From contig CAJNOQ010002995.1 in the NCBI GenBank assembly GCA_905250885.1, forward strand, positions 1-21,870: a stretch of DNA of 21,870 bases, in the 5' to 3' direction. This DNA is from Didymodactylos carnosus. Taxonomy: Eukaryota > Rotifera > Eurotatoria > Philodinida > Philodinidae. The position numbers and the translations under genes were made by a program. Below, one piece after another: positions 10,715-19,041 of this stretch. Within the stretch, counting starts at the first letter, position 1. Each line of letters starts with the position of its first letter. The notes below the pieces were generated by a model that saw only the letters and a program-made list of their open reading frames with translations, was not told the origin of the DNA and did not search any database.

Positions 10715-10856
10715 GCCGTTATGACCGCCGTAAACGGCCATAAATGGTGAAATACGTCGATTTACGGCACCGTAATGTGTAGATGCAAATGGCCGTAATT
10801 TGACCGTAAATGTGGTGGCAGTAATACGTGCCGAATTTCACCGTATCGTTTACTGC
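10715..10856. mobile_element. Decayed CCGTAA-rich inverted-repeat element
   Basis: CCGTAA or its complement recurs many times in about 140 bases, with imperfect inverted ends (GCCGTAAACGGCC near 10727 against GTTTACTGC near 10848). Its composition resembles the well-preserved element at 17473-17733, so it may be a decayed relative. That relationship is inferred from motif content only. Confidence 0.4.
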
Positions 10857-11530
10857 ACTAACACGGCGATCGCAATAGCTCCTTATTTTCATCATTTAGG
10901 CCCTTTTTATCAGTCCCACTCCCTACTTCATATCCTACGTAGCCTTTAAACCTTCTTTCTTGTACAGGTGCCATTATTGTACTTTTCTTTTGATTCATCC
11001 GTTCATTCATTTTTTTTTACTCATGACGAGCAAACAAAAATAAAGTAAGAAAGAAAACAACCTTTAAGCCCTATTGTACGTTAGGGATGACCGACGCTGC
11101 TCAGTCAATGTCGGAATTTTTTGTATCTATTTACAGCGACACACTTAGGAAGATTTTCAAAAGCTTTTGATTGGAACTTACTTCCTTCAGAAGTTATGGA
11201 ATTTTTCGTAAAAGCTCTACAAACAGATCAAAACGATAAGTATGTAAAAGTGAAGTTTGTTTTGTTTATATTTTGGTCTAGGAAGTAGATCAAGAGACCA
11301 CATTTAGAGCATAAGCGGTGATTCTTTCGAGAAAGTACTAAGTTTACATCTACTATGTCCAAATTGTTCGAGAGTAAGAGGACTAGTACAACTCGAGCTC
11401 CTGATGACGAATATCGCGTTTAAAAAATTTTAAAACAACGGTGTGATGGCCTTCTAGACCTGTGGAACTCCCATTTCCCAGCAGAACAGCCCATTTGGGT
11501 ATATCTATTTCTATAGTATAGAAAGTCCTT

Positions 11531-11551
11531 CTGTGTGCATTATGCACACAG
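11531..11551. repeat. Perfect 21-bp palindrome
   Basis: CTGTGTGCAT, central T, ATGCACACAG: 10-bp perfect arms. No function assigned. Confidence 0.75.
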
Positions 11552-11625
11552 CAGCAAAAAGAGATCAGAAAGAAAGATAAATGGCATAAAAGAGAAAGAG
11601 GGAAAGCGGCAGTCTTTTGATATCT

Positions 11626-11654
11626 ACTGTGGAATATAGTGTAATATCCACAGT
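11626..11654. repeat. Small hairpin, 8-bp arms
   Basis: ACTGTGGA pairs with TCCACAGT, with further partial pairing inside the 13-base spacer. Confidence 0.5.
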
Positions 11655-13067
11655 GGAGAATCCGAGTCCAAAGATGTCGGGAGCTCGACTAGATCTTTGC
11701 GCCGTACAACGTAATTCATCGCGCTGATTCGAATATGTAAAAATCTCGAGAGAGGCTTCTCTAGAAAAAAAACATGAAATTTTGATATGTGATGAGGGAG
11801 TCGGTTGTGACCAAAATAAGCGCAAGCATTCTGTATAAAAACCTTCAGAACGCGTTTGATGTGTCACAGGTGATCAACAAAATATGTAATATGTATTTTC
11901 ATGTTATCATCTGCCATATTATATGAAAGAATAATGCAATGTGTTTTGATCAACGGTGTCCTTCGGTTTATATTAAAGGCCAAGAAACGGTTTCTACAAG
12001 AAACAGCTCAGTATGATTTAGAGCAAAAACGATCGGAAATGCTCACTTTTTCACTTTCCCATGCTTCTGACTCTCAAAAACTGCTCCTGATCCCCTTGAA
12101 AAAAGTATTTCTTATGAGTTTTCGTCACCAGTTCGACGAAGGCCATTCAATTTGTTCCTCAAATTTTTGGTACGAGTTCAAAGACTTTGACCACAGCTCA
12201 TACACAGAGAGAAAGAGAATCTTTTGAGCTTCAAATTTGAGCCTTTAAACTACAATATTTTGTTTTAAAAGTTTGCTCCCATAAATTTATTGACTAAATA
12301 TTGAATAAATATCCCGATTTTCAGCGTACAATTCCGAACTTTTTTCTCCAGGATGAACATCTCAGATATTTCTTCTATACTGTTTCACAAGCATTTTCAA
12401 GAATGTGTGCAAATAGAAAAACATTTTTTCAGTCATATAGGTTAACCAAAACTGTTGCATGCCTAATTACTGTTTTAAAGTGGAAGTAACAAATAAAGAA
12501 TAATGAATGAGAGTATTTTTTAAATCTTGTGATGTGTATGCGAAAGATTGATTAAGTTTTAATGAAAAAGGGAAAAGGATTCGCCCAGAATTATGGTGAT
12601 CACTTTATATAAGAATGGTATAGTCAGAGTTTTTAAGAGAATCTGCCAGGTCTTATCGAGCACTAGCAAAGAAGATGAAGAGATTCAATGCACTTTACGA
12701 GTCATACTCGTATAAAATAAGTAACTTGAACTTACCCAATAGAGCATAATGTTTAAAAACTATCATAAAATAAATATTAAAAATTACTATAGCGCCGATA
12801 TTGACACTATGGTCTGAAATCCAATATGCTGAATTTACCCGGTGATGAATAAGATCCCTGAATTAGTGATATCTCATTTTTTCGGGGAAGGAGTGATTTG
12901 GGTGACAATCTCTTGTCTACCAAAAACGTTTAAAACTAAGTATATGTAATATAATTGAAAAGCATTTTTGTAAAGCATTTTACATAAAAAGCGAGCTTTC
13001 TATACTTTACAGTATCATCATCAGGCTAATATGACTATGAATATAGAAGAGAGATGATTATATATAC

Positions 13068-13523
13068 TAGTTGAAGCATGAAAAAAGAGTTAAAATGTGG
13101 ATAAGATATCTTGATGATATTCTAGTTCTAATTAACGGTACCACTTATGACGCTTTTGAATTATTAGACAACGTCAACAAAATTCATCCGAACATAAAAT
13201 TCACATTATAAGTAGAACAAGATAATAAATTAGTCTTTTTAGATGTCTTGATCGAGAAACATTCTGATCATCTTGAAACAACAGTATATGGAAAAAAGCA
13301 TGCACTAACCTATACATGAAATGAATGGGATTCCGGGTCACCGAGATATCAGTAGGTTGCTTTAATCAAATGTGTGGTTATTCGAGCAATTAGAATATGC
13401 TCACAAAGGAGTTTATTAGATAATGAAATTTCCCGGCTTATAACCATTCTTAATGCGAATGGTTATCCAGCTAAAGTGATTTTGATAACTGACAAACTTT
13501 TTTTCCTTCATGTTCACATTTGA
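13068..13523 (+). pseudogene. Penelope-like reverse transcriptase pseudogene
   Basis: One frame reads as PLE RT for about 140 codons. It has WIRYLDDILVL (motif C with the catalytic Asp pair), HPNIKFTL, NKLVFLDVLIEK, ETTVYGKK and, further on, RAIRICSQRSLLDNEI and NANGYP, in the order expected of this family. The frame contains stops at 13209 (TAA), 13317 (TGA) and 13353 (TAG) but no frameshift. It is truncated at the 5' side (in-frame TAG just before 13068), and no GIY-YIG endonuclease domain was found downstream. PLEs copy themselves by target-primed reverse transcription; this copy is dead. It is on the opposite strand to the fragment in intron 3 and carries a different part of the RT, so the two cannot be tested for overlap. 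Confidence 0.85.
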
Positions 13524-13760
13524 GATGCCACCCAGTTTCTAATTCTAGAGTTGCAAATCGTTGAGTTTCTTGAAAATAGAGAACAGTTAAGCTTACTTAA
13601 ACGATTAATTATATTTGATATAATCGAATTCTGGAGTTTTAGACACTTTTCAATTACGAACGTGAAAGTAGTCTGATGAATTTTACAGATAATATTAGAA
13701 CAAAATGTACGGTATGGTATCAAGAGCCGCAGTGCACGTTTGTTTTAGTTTTTTCACTCC

Positions 13761-14012
13761 CGTTTCATTGGAAGACTGGCTTTTCTCAACTATCGTCTGT
13801 TAGTAATCAAACAACTCTGTCGACTATTTAATGCTGCACCCATTATACTTCATGACATATTCGTCAATCCCAATGTTACTGGAATTTATCTTGTAGACTA
13901 TGAACCGCATACAATATTAGCGTTCGCGCTTGTTTCTTTTATAATGGTGAAGAGATCCGTTCAAACCCATTCCTACCAAACATTGGTCGGCAAGCGCGGT
14001 ACTCTTTTCTGA
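13761..14012 (+). other. Candidate coding fragment, no start codon
   Basis: An open frame runs from a stop at about 13749 to TGA at 14010-14012. It reads as hydrophobic, protein-like sequence (for example LFNAAPIILHDIF and HTILAFALVSFIMV, a possible membrane segment). No suitable ATG and no known family. It may be a decayed exon or chance. Confidence 0.2.
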
Positions 14013-14229
14013 TCAAATCCTTTCTATTCACATGAAAACGACGGCATGTGTTTTATTTTTTATCGTTATTTCAAGTGATTCTTTCATCTCCACGTTGATT
14101 GTCAATGCTATTTATAGCATTCGAAGACGAATTGATTGATTTCTTCTCTCACAATAGTTTTTTGTGTCGAGTCACGGCTAGTTTCATACTCTATTTTTTG
14201 TGTATCGTTCACCTTTCGATTCACCTTCG

Positions 14230-14292
14230 TTCTGATGCTCATGGTCGTTGAGAGTTTGAGGCTCAGACTCTCAATGGCCATGAGCATCAGAA
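14230..14292. repeat. Strong hairpin, 26-bp arms
   Basis: 14230-14255 pairs with 14267-14292 (arm start TTCTGATGCTCATGG), with two mismatches in the middle and an 11-base loop. Because it is an inverted repeat, both strands stay open here, which explains overlapping open frames on the two strands (14108-14425 and 14136-14420). Confidence 0.8.
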
Positions 14293-14335
14293 TGGCATTA
14301 TTTTTCACCGTATTTTTCGAATTACTTCTCCATTT

Positions 14336-14547
14336 CCGCTCGGCAGTGTCGGATCTACGTGTGGAAAACCGGCGGTTGCCACCCTCTTGTGAAGTTTTTA
14401 TCCATTTTTTTCTCAGCTGACACACTTAAACAACAGAGTTACACCAGCTCAAATAGGCTTTTAAAGCCCTTTTTCGGCTATGACCGCCACCCTTTAAAAA
14501 AACCGCCATCCTCTCACGGGTTTTCTGGATCCGCCACTGCCGCTCGG
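14336..14547. mobile_element. hAT-type MITE with 8-bp target duplication
   Basis: The element spans 14344-14539 (196 bp). Its ends are CAGTGTCGGATCTA and, inverted, CAGTGGCGGATCCA (12 of 14 identical). CCGCTCGG directly flanks both ends (14336-14343 and 14540-14547): an exact 8-bp target-site duplication, the hallmark of hAT-superfamily insertion. Subterminal motifs GGCGGTTGCCACCCTC and, on the other side, GGGTGGCGG are also roughly inverted. No transposase is encoded, so mobilisation would need one in trans. The undamaged duplication suggests a fairly young insertion. Confidence 0.85.
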
Positions 14548-14903
14548 ATCCGCTTCATTCTTTTTTTGTTAGAAAGCCAGAAGCCTAACGAAACGCGCTG
14601 CATAGCCAGCATTTTCTTGAAAAAGATATTTGGTGGAATAATCAAACTGACATTTTTTGATAATGAAAGTATCTCTGATCCCATTTCCATCTTGGACGCA
14701 TAATCAAAATCCAGGTATGTAGCGCGCTTTTGACAACATTTATCTGCATTTTGACACCACTCCGACATTAATCGGCCAAAAATACGAACCGCCTCGATCC
14801 AGGAAGTAACCGGTCCACATCTCCTGATCATTGCAATATTTTTTAGAGCTTGAAATTTCGTGTTATTGACCGGAAGATCCTTCCCTGAAAATCCAAAGCT
14901 CAA
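14540..14903 (-). other. Open frame interrupted by the hAT MITE
   Basis: About 120 codons are open on the minus strand from near 14903 down to the MITE, with mixed, protein-like codons (for example GPVTSWIEAVRIFGRLMSEW). No family is recognised. The MITE lies in the last few codons: without it, the frame would end four codons beyond the target site. It could be a remnant of a real gene or exon. The absence of a clear ATG (first candidate is TTG) and of a known domain keeps confidence low. Confidence 0.3.
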
Positions 14904-14978
14904 TCGGATGCAAGAGAAAGATAATCACTTTCTAGAGCATACCCGGATCTTACAAACACTGGAACTGTAAGAGTCCTA

Positions 14979-15150
14979 GTGGTGGGTGCACAAGGGGTAA
15001 ATAGCAGATTCCATCTGACTCCACGCGACTGGGTCCCATTGTTTCCCCCTTAGGTGGGTGGGCAAGGGTCAAACAGCAGACTCTGGGCTTCACTTGACTC
15101 CTGATGACTCCATACGACTGAAGTCAAGTGGAGTCAGTTGTTTCCCCCTT
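14979..15150. repeat. Imperfect tandem repeat with inner inverted pieces
   Basis: Two units of about 80 bp share GGTGGGTG, CAAGGG, a CAGCAGA-like block, TGACTCCA and TTGTTTCCCCCTT. The second unit also holds an inverted pair, TTCACTTGACT and AGTCAAGTGGA. Decayed satellite or MITE sequence. No gene. Confidence 0.6.
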
Positions 15151-15382
15151 GTATAATCCACTATCGCGGTGGAAATTCTATGGAGTGTAAGTGACATGTA
15201 TAACCAAAATGAAGAACAATGGACAAGATGAAACAAAAGATAGATGTGACAGATATGAATAGGTCTGCAAAGTCCACAGTCCAATACTGTAGACCGTTTT
15301 TTTTATTGCAGATTCCAACGTCAAGTATCAAATTTTTGCTAAGAAACTTCAATTAAAAATGTCGGTTATTTAAATCGATAAA

Positions 15383-16564
15383 CTATATATCAGGTCTAAC
15401 TCTGTTTGGTGTTAACCGCCTTAACATTTTCAGACAACGGCCAACTGGTGATTCATTCCAAAATGCTTCACAATAAACTTTGTTTGCATAAACATAGGCT
15501 ATAAATGTTAAGACAGTGGCGAAATGATAGATTATATCGAATATGTGTTTTAAAATGGTGTCTGTTTCTTCGCCTTCGATTTCATTTGGATCACCCAGAA
15601 ATTTAGACTGTATTAAATAAAATACTGAGATCGGAATAACACCAACAGTGTAGATAAGTAAAGGTGTAAAGAAATCACAATGATTTCTGTAATGATAAAT
15701 TATATCCATGCAAGTTAATCGTTCATTGTTCATATATTCTAAATGTTTCCTCAGGTGACGTAAAACCAAGAAGCTGCAGATCATGAATAACACCAGAGGT
15801 ATAATAGTGTTAATACACGCAATTGCTAACACTAGCTTTTTGCCAGTTGGAGTTAGATCGCTGTCACAGGCGTTTAACGCCACTTTACTGCTCTGACGAC
15901 AAAAAATATTTGGAAAACTATTTACAATTATTTGGACAATGATTAAAGCACTAATTGAGGGTATAGAACGTCTTCTTCGTTTGCCGTACAAACTCGNGAA
16001 GCTGCAGATCATGAATAACACCAGAGGTATAATAGTGTTAATACACGCAATTGCTAACACTAGCTTTTTGCCAGTTGGAGTTAGATCGCTGTCACAGGCG
16101 TTTAACGCCACTTTACTGCTCTGACGACAAAAAATATTTGGAAAACTATTTACAATTATTTGGACAATGATTAAAGCACTAATTGAGGGTATAGAACGTC
16201 TTCTTCGTTTGCCGTACAAACTCGAATTGTAACACTGGATTAGGCAACGTTCTGCTGCTATGAAACTATTAATCCAATGTAAAGAGTACAGTAGTTCTCC
16301 GAAAATGAAACTGGTCGTGTTGCAAAATATTACACTGAATATCTTGAAATACAATCTCATAACTTTTATTGACATCCAGACGTTGATAAGTAGACAGAAT
16401 ATTGAAAAAAAAATTAAATATACTCCACAATTTGTTATACGAATTTTTCTACTAGCAAGAAATGTTTGTAAACTTAATAGATTGCTAATTAATGAGACGC
16501 AAATAATAAAACAATTTGTAATTGTATACGCAGTAATAGCTGCAGGATGTGGTGTTGGTAACAT
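15383..16564 (-). CDS. Rhodopsin-like 7TM receptor, bdelloid type (contains assembly duplication)
   Basis: A single-exon minus-strand frame. I take the ATG at 16562-16564; a TTG 12 codons upstream is the only alternative in frame. As assembled it is 393 codons with one X, because 227 bp is present twice around an N at 15997. Collapsed, it is 317 aa. In collapsed numbering: TM1 about 13-36, TM2 46-68, TM3 84-108 ending in ERC in place of DRY (E105, R106), basic loop GKRRRR (118-123), TM4 127-142, TM5 168-192, TM6 222-243, TM7 265-288 with YVYANKVY in place of NPxxY. Cys81 and Cys157 could form the usual TM3-ECL2 disulfide. This fits the divergent class-A receptors (FMRFamide-receptor-like) that are very numerous in bdelloid rotifers. 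Expected at the plasma membrane; ligand unknown. Confidence 0.85.
   Translation of the reverse strand: MLPTPHPAAITAYTITNCFIICVSLISNLLSLQTFLASRKIRITNCGVYLIFFSIFCLLINVWMSIKVMRLYFKIFSVIFCNTTSFIFGELLYSLHWINSFIAAERCLIQCYNSSLYGKRRRRSIPSISALIIVQIIVNSFPNIFCRQSSKVALNACDSDLTPTGKKLVLAIACINTIIPLVLFMICSFXSLYGKRRRRSIPSISALIIVQIIVNSFPNIFCRQSSKVALNACDSDLTPTGKKLVLAIACINTIIPLVLFMICSFLVLRHLRKHLEYMNNERLTCMDIIYHYRNHCDFFTPLLIYTVGVIPISVFYLIQSKFLGDPNEIEGEETDTILKHIFDIIYHFATVLTFIAYVYANKVYCEAFWNESPVGRCLKMLRRLTPNRVRPDI
15770..16224. repeat. Exact 227-bp duplication flanking one N (assembly artefact)
   Basis: 15770-15996 and 15998-16224 appear identical base for base, separated only by N at 15997. The period (228) is a multiple of three, which by luck keeps the receptor frame open. 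Duplicated protein includes TM4, ECL2 and TM5, impossible for a normal 7TM fold. Best explained as overlapping contig ends joined with a one-base gap. Confidence 0.9.
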
Positions 16565-16715
16565 TTGTCCGGCGCAGTGCAGCACTTCTTCTGTAGACAA
16601 ACTATTGAACCTAATGCTAAATCAGATTGAATATTACATGAATCTAGATGCTTATTTGTTCCGAGGTTGTAAAAGCAATAAAAAAAAAGTTACAGTAAAT
16701 ATAAAATATAACGCC

Positions 16716-16977
16716 TTAGTCTTCAGTGGTTTTATTATCACACACATGGATGTACCTTTCTTCTGCTTTTTCAAGTGATTCCTCTCCTTCTTCTTCCTCT
16801 TTTATTAGATGTTGTAAAAGTTGATACCTATGGAAGTTATTGTTAGCTTTTTCTTTTTTGCTTTCATTCAACAAAATGAGTCTTTTGGCTTTTATTATCA
16901 CTCAGAAAACAGGAAAGGAAGAGGACTGCCATAAAGTTTACGAAAATAATCCATAAATAAATCAATAAATTTACTTT
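16716..16977 (-). CDS. Candidate two-exon 3' gene fragment, unknown
   Basis: On the minus strand, 16977-16902 and 16827-16716 join across a 74-bp GT-AG intron (donor GTGATA, acceptor CTTCCATAG). The join gives about 61 codons ending in TAA: KFIDLFMDYFRKLYGSPLP, then EYQLLQHLI, an acidic run KEEEEGEE and a polar tail. An acceptor-like TAG precedes 16977, so upstream exons are likely if real. No family is recognised. A loose likeness to the TOM20 receptor core (GEExL after an acidic helix) was noted but is too weak to name. It ends about 150 bp upstream of the 7TM receptor, same strand. Confidence 0.3.
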
Positions 16978-17007
16978 CTACGCGTTAGTTTTCGAAGCAA
17001 ATAGTAG

Positions 17008-17229
17008 CGAAAAGTTGAAGAAACAGAATTGTCTATAGCTGAAGTTAAAACAGCTGATGAGCGGAAAAGATCATTAGAGAAATGTGATATTGTTCAGAGG
17101 ATGCTAACAATTTTGAAGAAGAGAGAGTGTCAGTTTAATCACAAAGATCTGTTTCTCATACTTCTCTCGGTCATAATCTCAAAGTGTATAAAATTTTCCT
17201 CTTGCTTGACACCTTCACGAAAGCTATAA
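17008..17229 (+). other. Candidate coding fragment, helical, unknown
   Basis: 74 codons are open after a TAG at 17005. The first 50 are charged and helix-like (AEVKTADERKRSLEK, QRMLTILKKREC). No ATG in the early part and no recognised family. It is divergent from the fragment at 16716-16977. It may be an exon or decayed transposon ORF. Confidence 0.25.
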
Positions 17230-17472
17230 TCGTGTGCCTTATTTTTTGGACCTAACTGTCGTAGGATGATTAGTGTATCTTAAAGAAATGTTTGAACCAA
17301 AGCATGAAACTTTGCTTTATGATGAAGAACATAAAAAGAAGCTTTTGTTGATTAATTGTTTGTACATATTAAAGTTTAGCACCATTTTTTCTTTACTTTT
17401 TTGTTCATAATCGCTTTTATATTTTAAACAAATAATTTGTGAAAGAAAATCCACGAACACAAAGTGTCTGTT

Positions 17473-17733
17473 CCCAGGTCGAACGATACGGTCCATATAC
17501 GGACGGTCTACTGGACGCAGGAATACGGACTGTAACATCATTAAAACAGGGCCGTATACGGCCGTATTTTCACAATATACGGCCCGTAAACGATACCGTT
17601 TCTGGGCACAGTAATACGGGGTCGTATACTGTGAAAATACGGCCGTATACGGTCCTATTTTAACGATGTTACGGTCCGTATTCCTGCGTTCAGTAGACGG
17701 TCCGTAACGGATATCCGTTTTGGTCGACCTGGG
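17473..17733. mobile_element. MITE with about 100-bp inverted repeats, CCGTAT-rich
   Basis: 17473-17573 matches the reverse complement of 17631-17733 at about 85-90%; ends are CCCAGGTCGA and TCGACCTGGG. The arms are loaded with ACGG/CCGT motifs (for example GCCGTATACGGCCGTATTTT), many themselves palindromic. No coding capacity: open frames on both strands here are by-products of the symmetry. No clear target duplication. Motif content is similar to the decayed region 10715-10856. Confidence 0.85.
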
Positions 17734-17779
17734 TTGTTCTTCAAACCTGTTCAATGGAGTGAATATCGATCAGAAATCA

Positions 17780-18075
17780 TTAAGAAAACACTTCTTGTGT
17801 TCCTTGATCCAAGAAAGAAAGACGTATCCTTCTTGCCTGCACTAAGATTATTTTTTGTGTTTCTTGACGCAAGAACAGAAGATTTCTATGCTTATTTCGT
17901 GGGTCAAGAAATCTAGTTGTATAGTTTTTGGAACAAAAATTATAATTTTTTAGATTTCTTGGGACAAAATCTTGTCCACAAGAAATGCAAGAAAAAGAAG
18001 TGCCACTTTCTTGCTCAAGAAACGCAAGATCTTGGGACATTTCGTGGGGCAAGATCTTGGCCAAGAAATCAAAAA
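17780..18075. mobile_element. Foldback region built of TTTCTTG/CAAGAAA palindromes
   Basis: At least six short palindromes with the same core, such as TTTCTTGCTCAAGAAA, TTCTTGACGCAAGAA and CAAGATCTTG, plus a larger hairpin at about 17951-17985 (ATTTCTTG, GACAA, TTGTC, CAAGAAAT). The left half (17795-17915) also resembles the reverse complement of the right half (17945-18075), giving a loose overall inverted repeat. Likely a decayed foldback element. Open frames on both strands are by-products. Confidence 0.6.
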
Positions 18076-18263
18076 AAAACTCTCACTAGGATAGGTATAC
18101 CATCTTTACCAAGTGGTGTTTTGACTATAATGGATTCACTAATAAGTGTAGGGACTTAATATCTGGGACCATATAGTTACCCATCAAGCTGCGTCGAATG
18201 ACGGCATTAGTTTCTTCAAAAATCTCTCTGTCTTTTTTGTAGAAAGAATTTGTCTAGAACTAT

Positions 18264-18345
18264 TAAGACGCCGCTAATTCAAAAATCGAGCAACATGTTT
18301 TATTCGAACTTATTATACATCGCTGGATAGAGCTCATCGAGCTGA
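18264..18345. repeat. Lone terminal repeat related to the intron-3 foldback element
   Basis: TAAGACGCCGCTAATTCAA followed after about 25 bases by TTATACATCGCTGGATAGAGC parallels TAAGGTGCCACTAATTCAA and TTATACATCAATCGATAGAGC at 6801-6870. Same order and spacing, about 70-75% alike. No inverted partner found in the window. Solo or truncated family member. Confidence 0.65.
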
Positions 18346-18415
18346 TTAAGAGAATATAATTCTTAATTTTTCAAAAGATGTTTTTCATGTCAGAAAATCG
18401 AAAATACTTGAAGAA

Positions 18416-18784
18416 TGTAAAAAGTCGATAATGCTTAAATATGAAAAAATCTTTAATATCTCGGATCTAGATTGTTTTCACCTCTTCCAATAATTTCTTT
18501 CGGATTTAGTGTTGAAAACTGGATATAAAAATGGTTCCTGATGAATTTCGAAGTTAAAAGTCTGTTCCGCATTGATGTCCCAAGCCAAGCCTGTAAATTG
18601 TGGCCGAGGTTTCTAGAGCATCCTTTTGACCAAGTGTTTTTTNTGTAAAAAGTCGATAATGCTTAAATATGAAAAAATCTTTAATATCTCGGATCTAGAT
18701 TGTTTTCACCTCTTCCAATAATTTCTTTCGGATTTAGTGTTGAAAACTGGATATAAAAATGGTTCCTGATGAATTTCGAAGTTA
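18416..18784. repeat. 141-bp duplication next to one N (assembly artefact)
   Basis: 18416-18556 and 18644-18784 appear identical. Between them lie 86 bp of unique sequence and an N at 18643. The second copy starts immediately after the N. Period 228, the same as the duplication at 15770. Probably overlapping contig ends, the first with a different tail. Confidence 0.8.
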
Positions 18785-18840
18785 GATCGATAGAAAATGA
18801 ATTTCCTACAAAATGAGACCTTTCGGGCGTTTCTAAAACG

Positions 18841-19041
18841 TTAGAACTCCCAAATACATACGTTTGTAACAAAAATAAGGTACGTTTTCCATATAACAGA
18901 GCTTTTCGTAACGAGTTTGTCTTGTGAAATCTTTTCTCTCAATTTTTTTCTAATACGTCTAGATCTAAGCATAAAATAATGGCAGAGGTGAACCATGATA
19001 AGTGCTCCAAACAAAACCGATGGTACTATGTGCTGCATCAT
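18841..19041 (-). other. Short open frame with one membrane segment
   Basis: 66 codons from ATG ATG: a hydrophobic segment (residues about 6-22, PSVLFGALIMVHLCHYF) and then a basic run RSRRIRKKLREK, as in a signal-anchor protein. A good donor (GTATGT) follows at about 18857, so it could be a first exon. Resembles N-terminal anchors of small mitochondrial outer-membrane proteins in general layout only. No family is recognised. Confidence 0.25.

Larger units (their letters stand above)
9881..13067. other. Intergenic, no gene recognised
   Basis: About 3.2 kb with no recognisable protein or RNA gene. Open frames at 10088-10303 (+), 11565-11867 (-), 11901-12227 (+) and 12301-12489 (+) match nothing I know and carry no domain motif. 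Listed structures are the CCGTAA-rich element (10715-10856) and two palindromes. GGCGCC AATAT GGCGCC near 10222 is a further small GC palindrome. Confidence 0.5.

Noticed and set aside
13950..13975. GTTCAAACCC as a tRNA B box
   Set aside because: No A box or cloverleaf arms at the right distance on either strand.
14108..14425. Overlapping frames on both strands (105 and 94 codons)
   Set aside because: They span the 26-bp-arm hairpin and part of the hAT MITE; no family and composition explained by the repeats.
15770..16224. Real 9TM receptor or true internal tandem duplication
   Set aside because: The copies appear identical and meet exactly at an N, and a second N has the same pattern; an assembly join is far more likely.
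16260..16778. 172-codon open frame on the + strand
   Set aside because: Lies mostly antisense to the start of the 7TM receptor, whose minus-strand reading has clear membrane segments; it is a shadow.
17050..17075. CTGATGAG followed by GGAAAAG as a second hammerhead
   Set aside because: No stem II can form between the two boxes, and no cleavage triplet or stem I partner is present.
17317..17754. 145-codon minus-strand frame
   Set aside because: Covers the CCGTAT-rich MITE; repetitive peptide from a palindromic repeat.
17780..18064. 94-codon minus-strand and 80-codon plus-strand frames
   Set aside because: Both run through the CAAGAAA palindromes; open on both strands because of inverted symmetry.
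18530..18560. CTGATGA followed by CGAAG as a hammerhead
   Set aside because: The second box is GAAG rather than GAAA, and there is no stem II.
18841..19041. N-terminus of a TOM20-like import receptor with its core at 16716-16977
   Set aside because: Only a general layout (anchor plus basic run; acidic helix) is shared; no diagnostic motif, and 2 kb of repeats with an assembly gap lie between.
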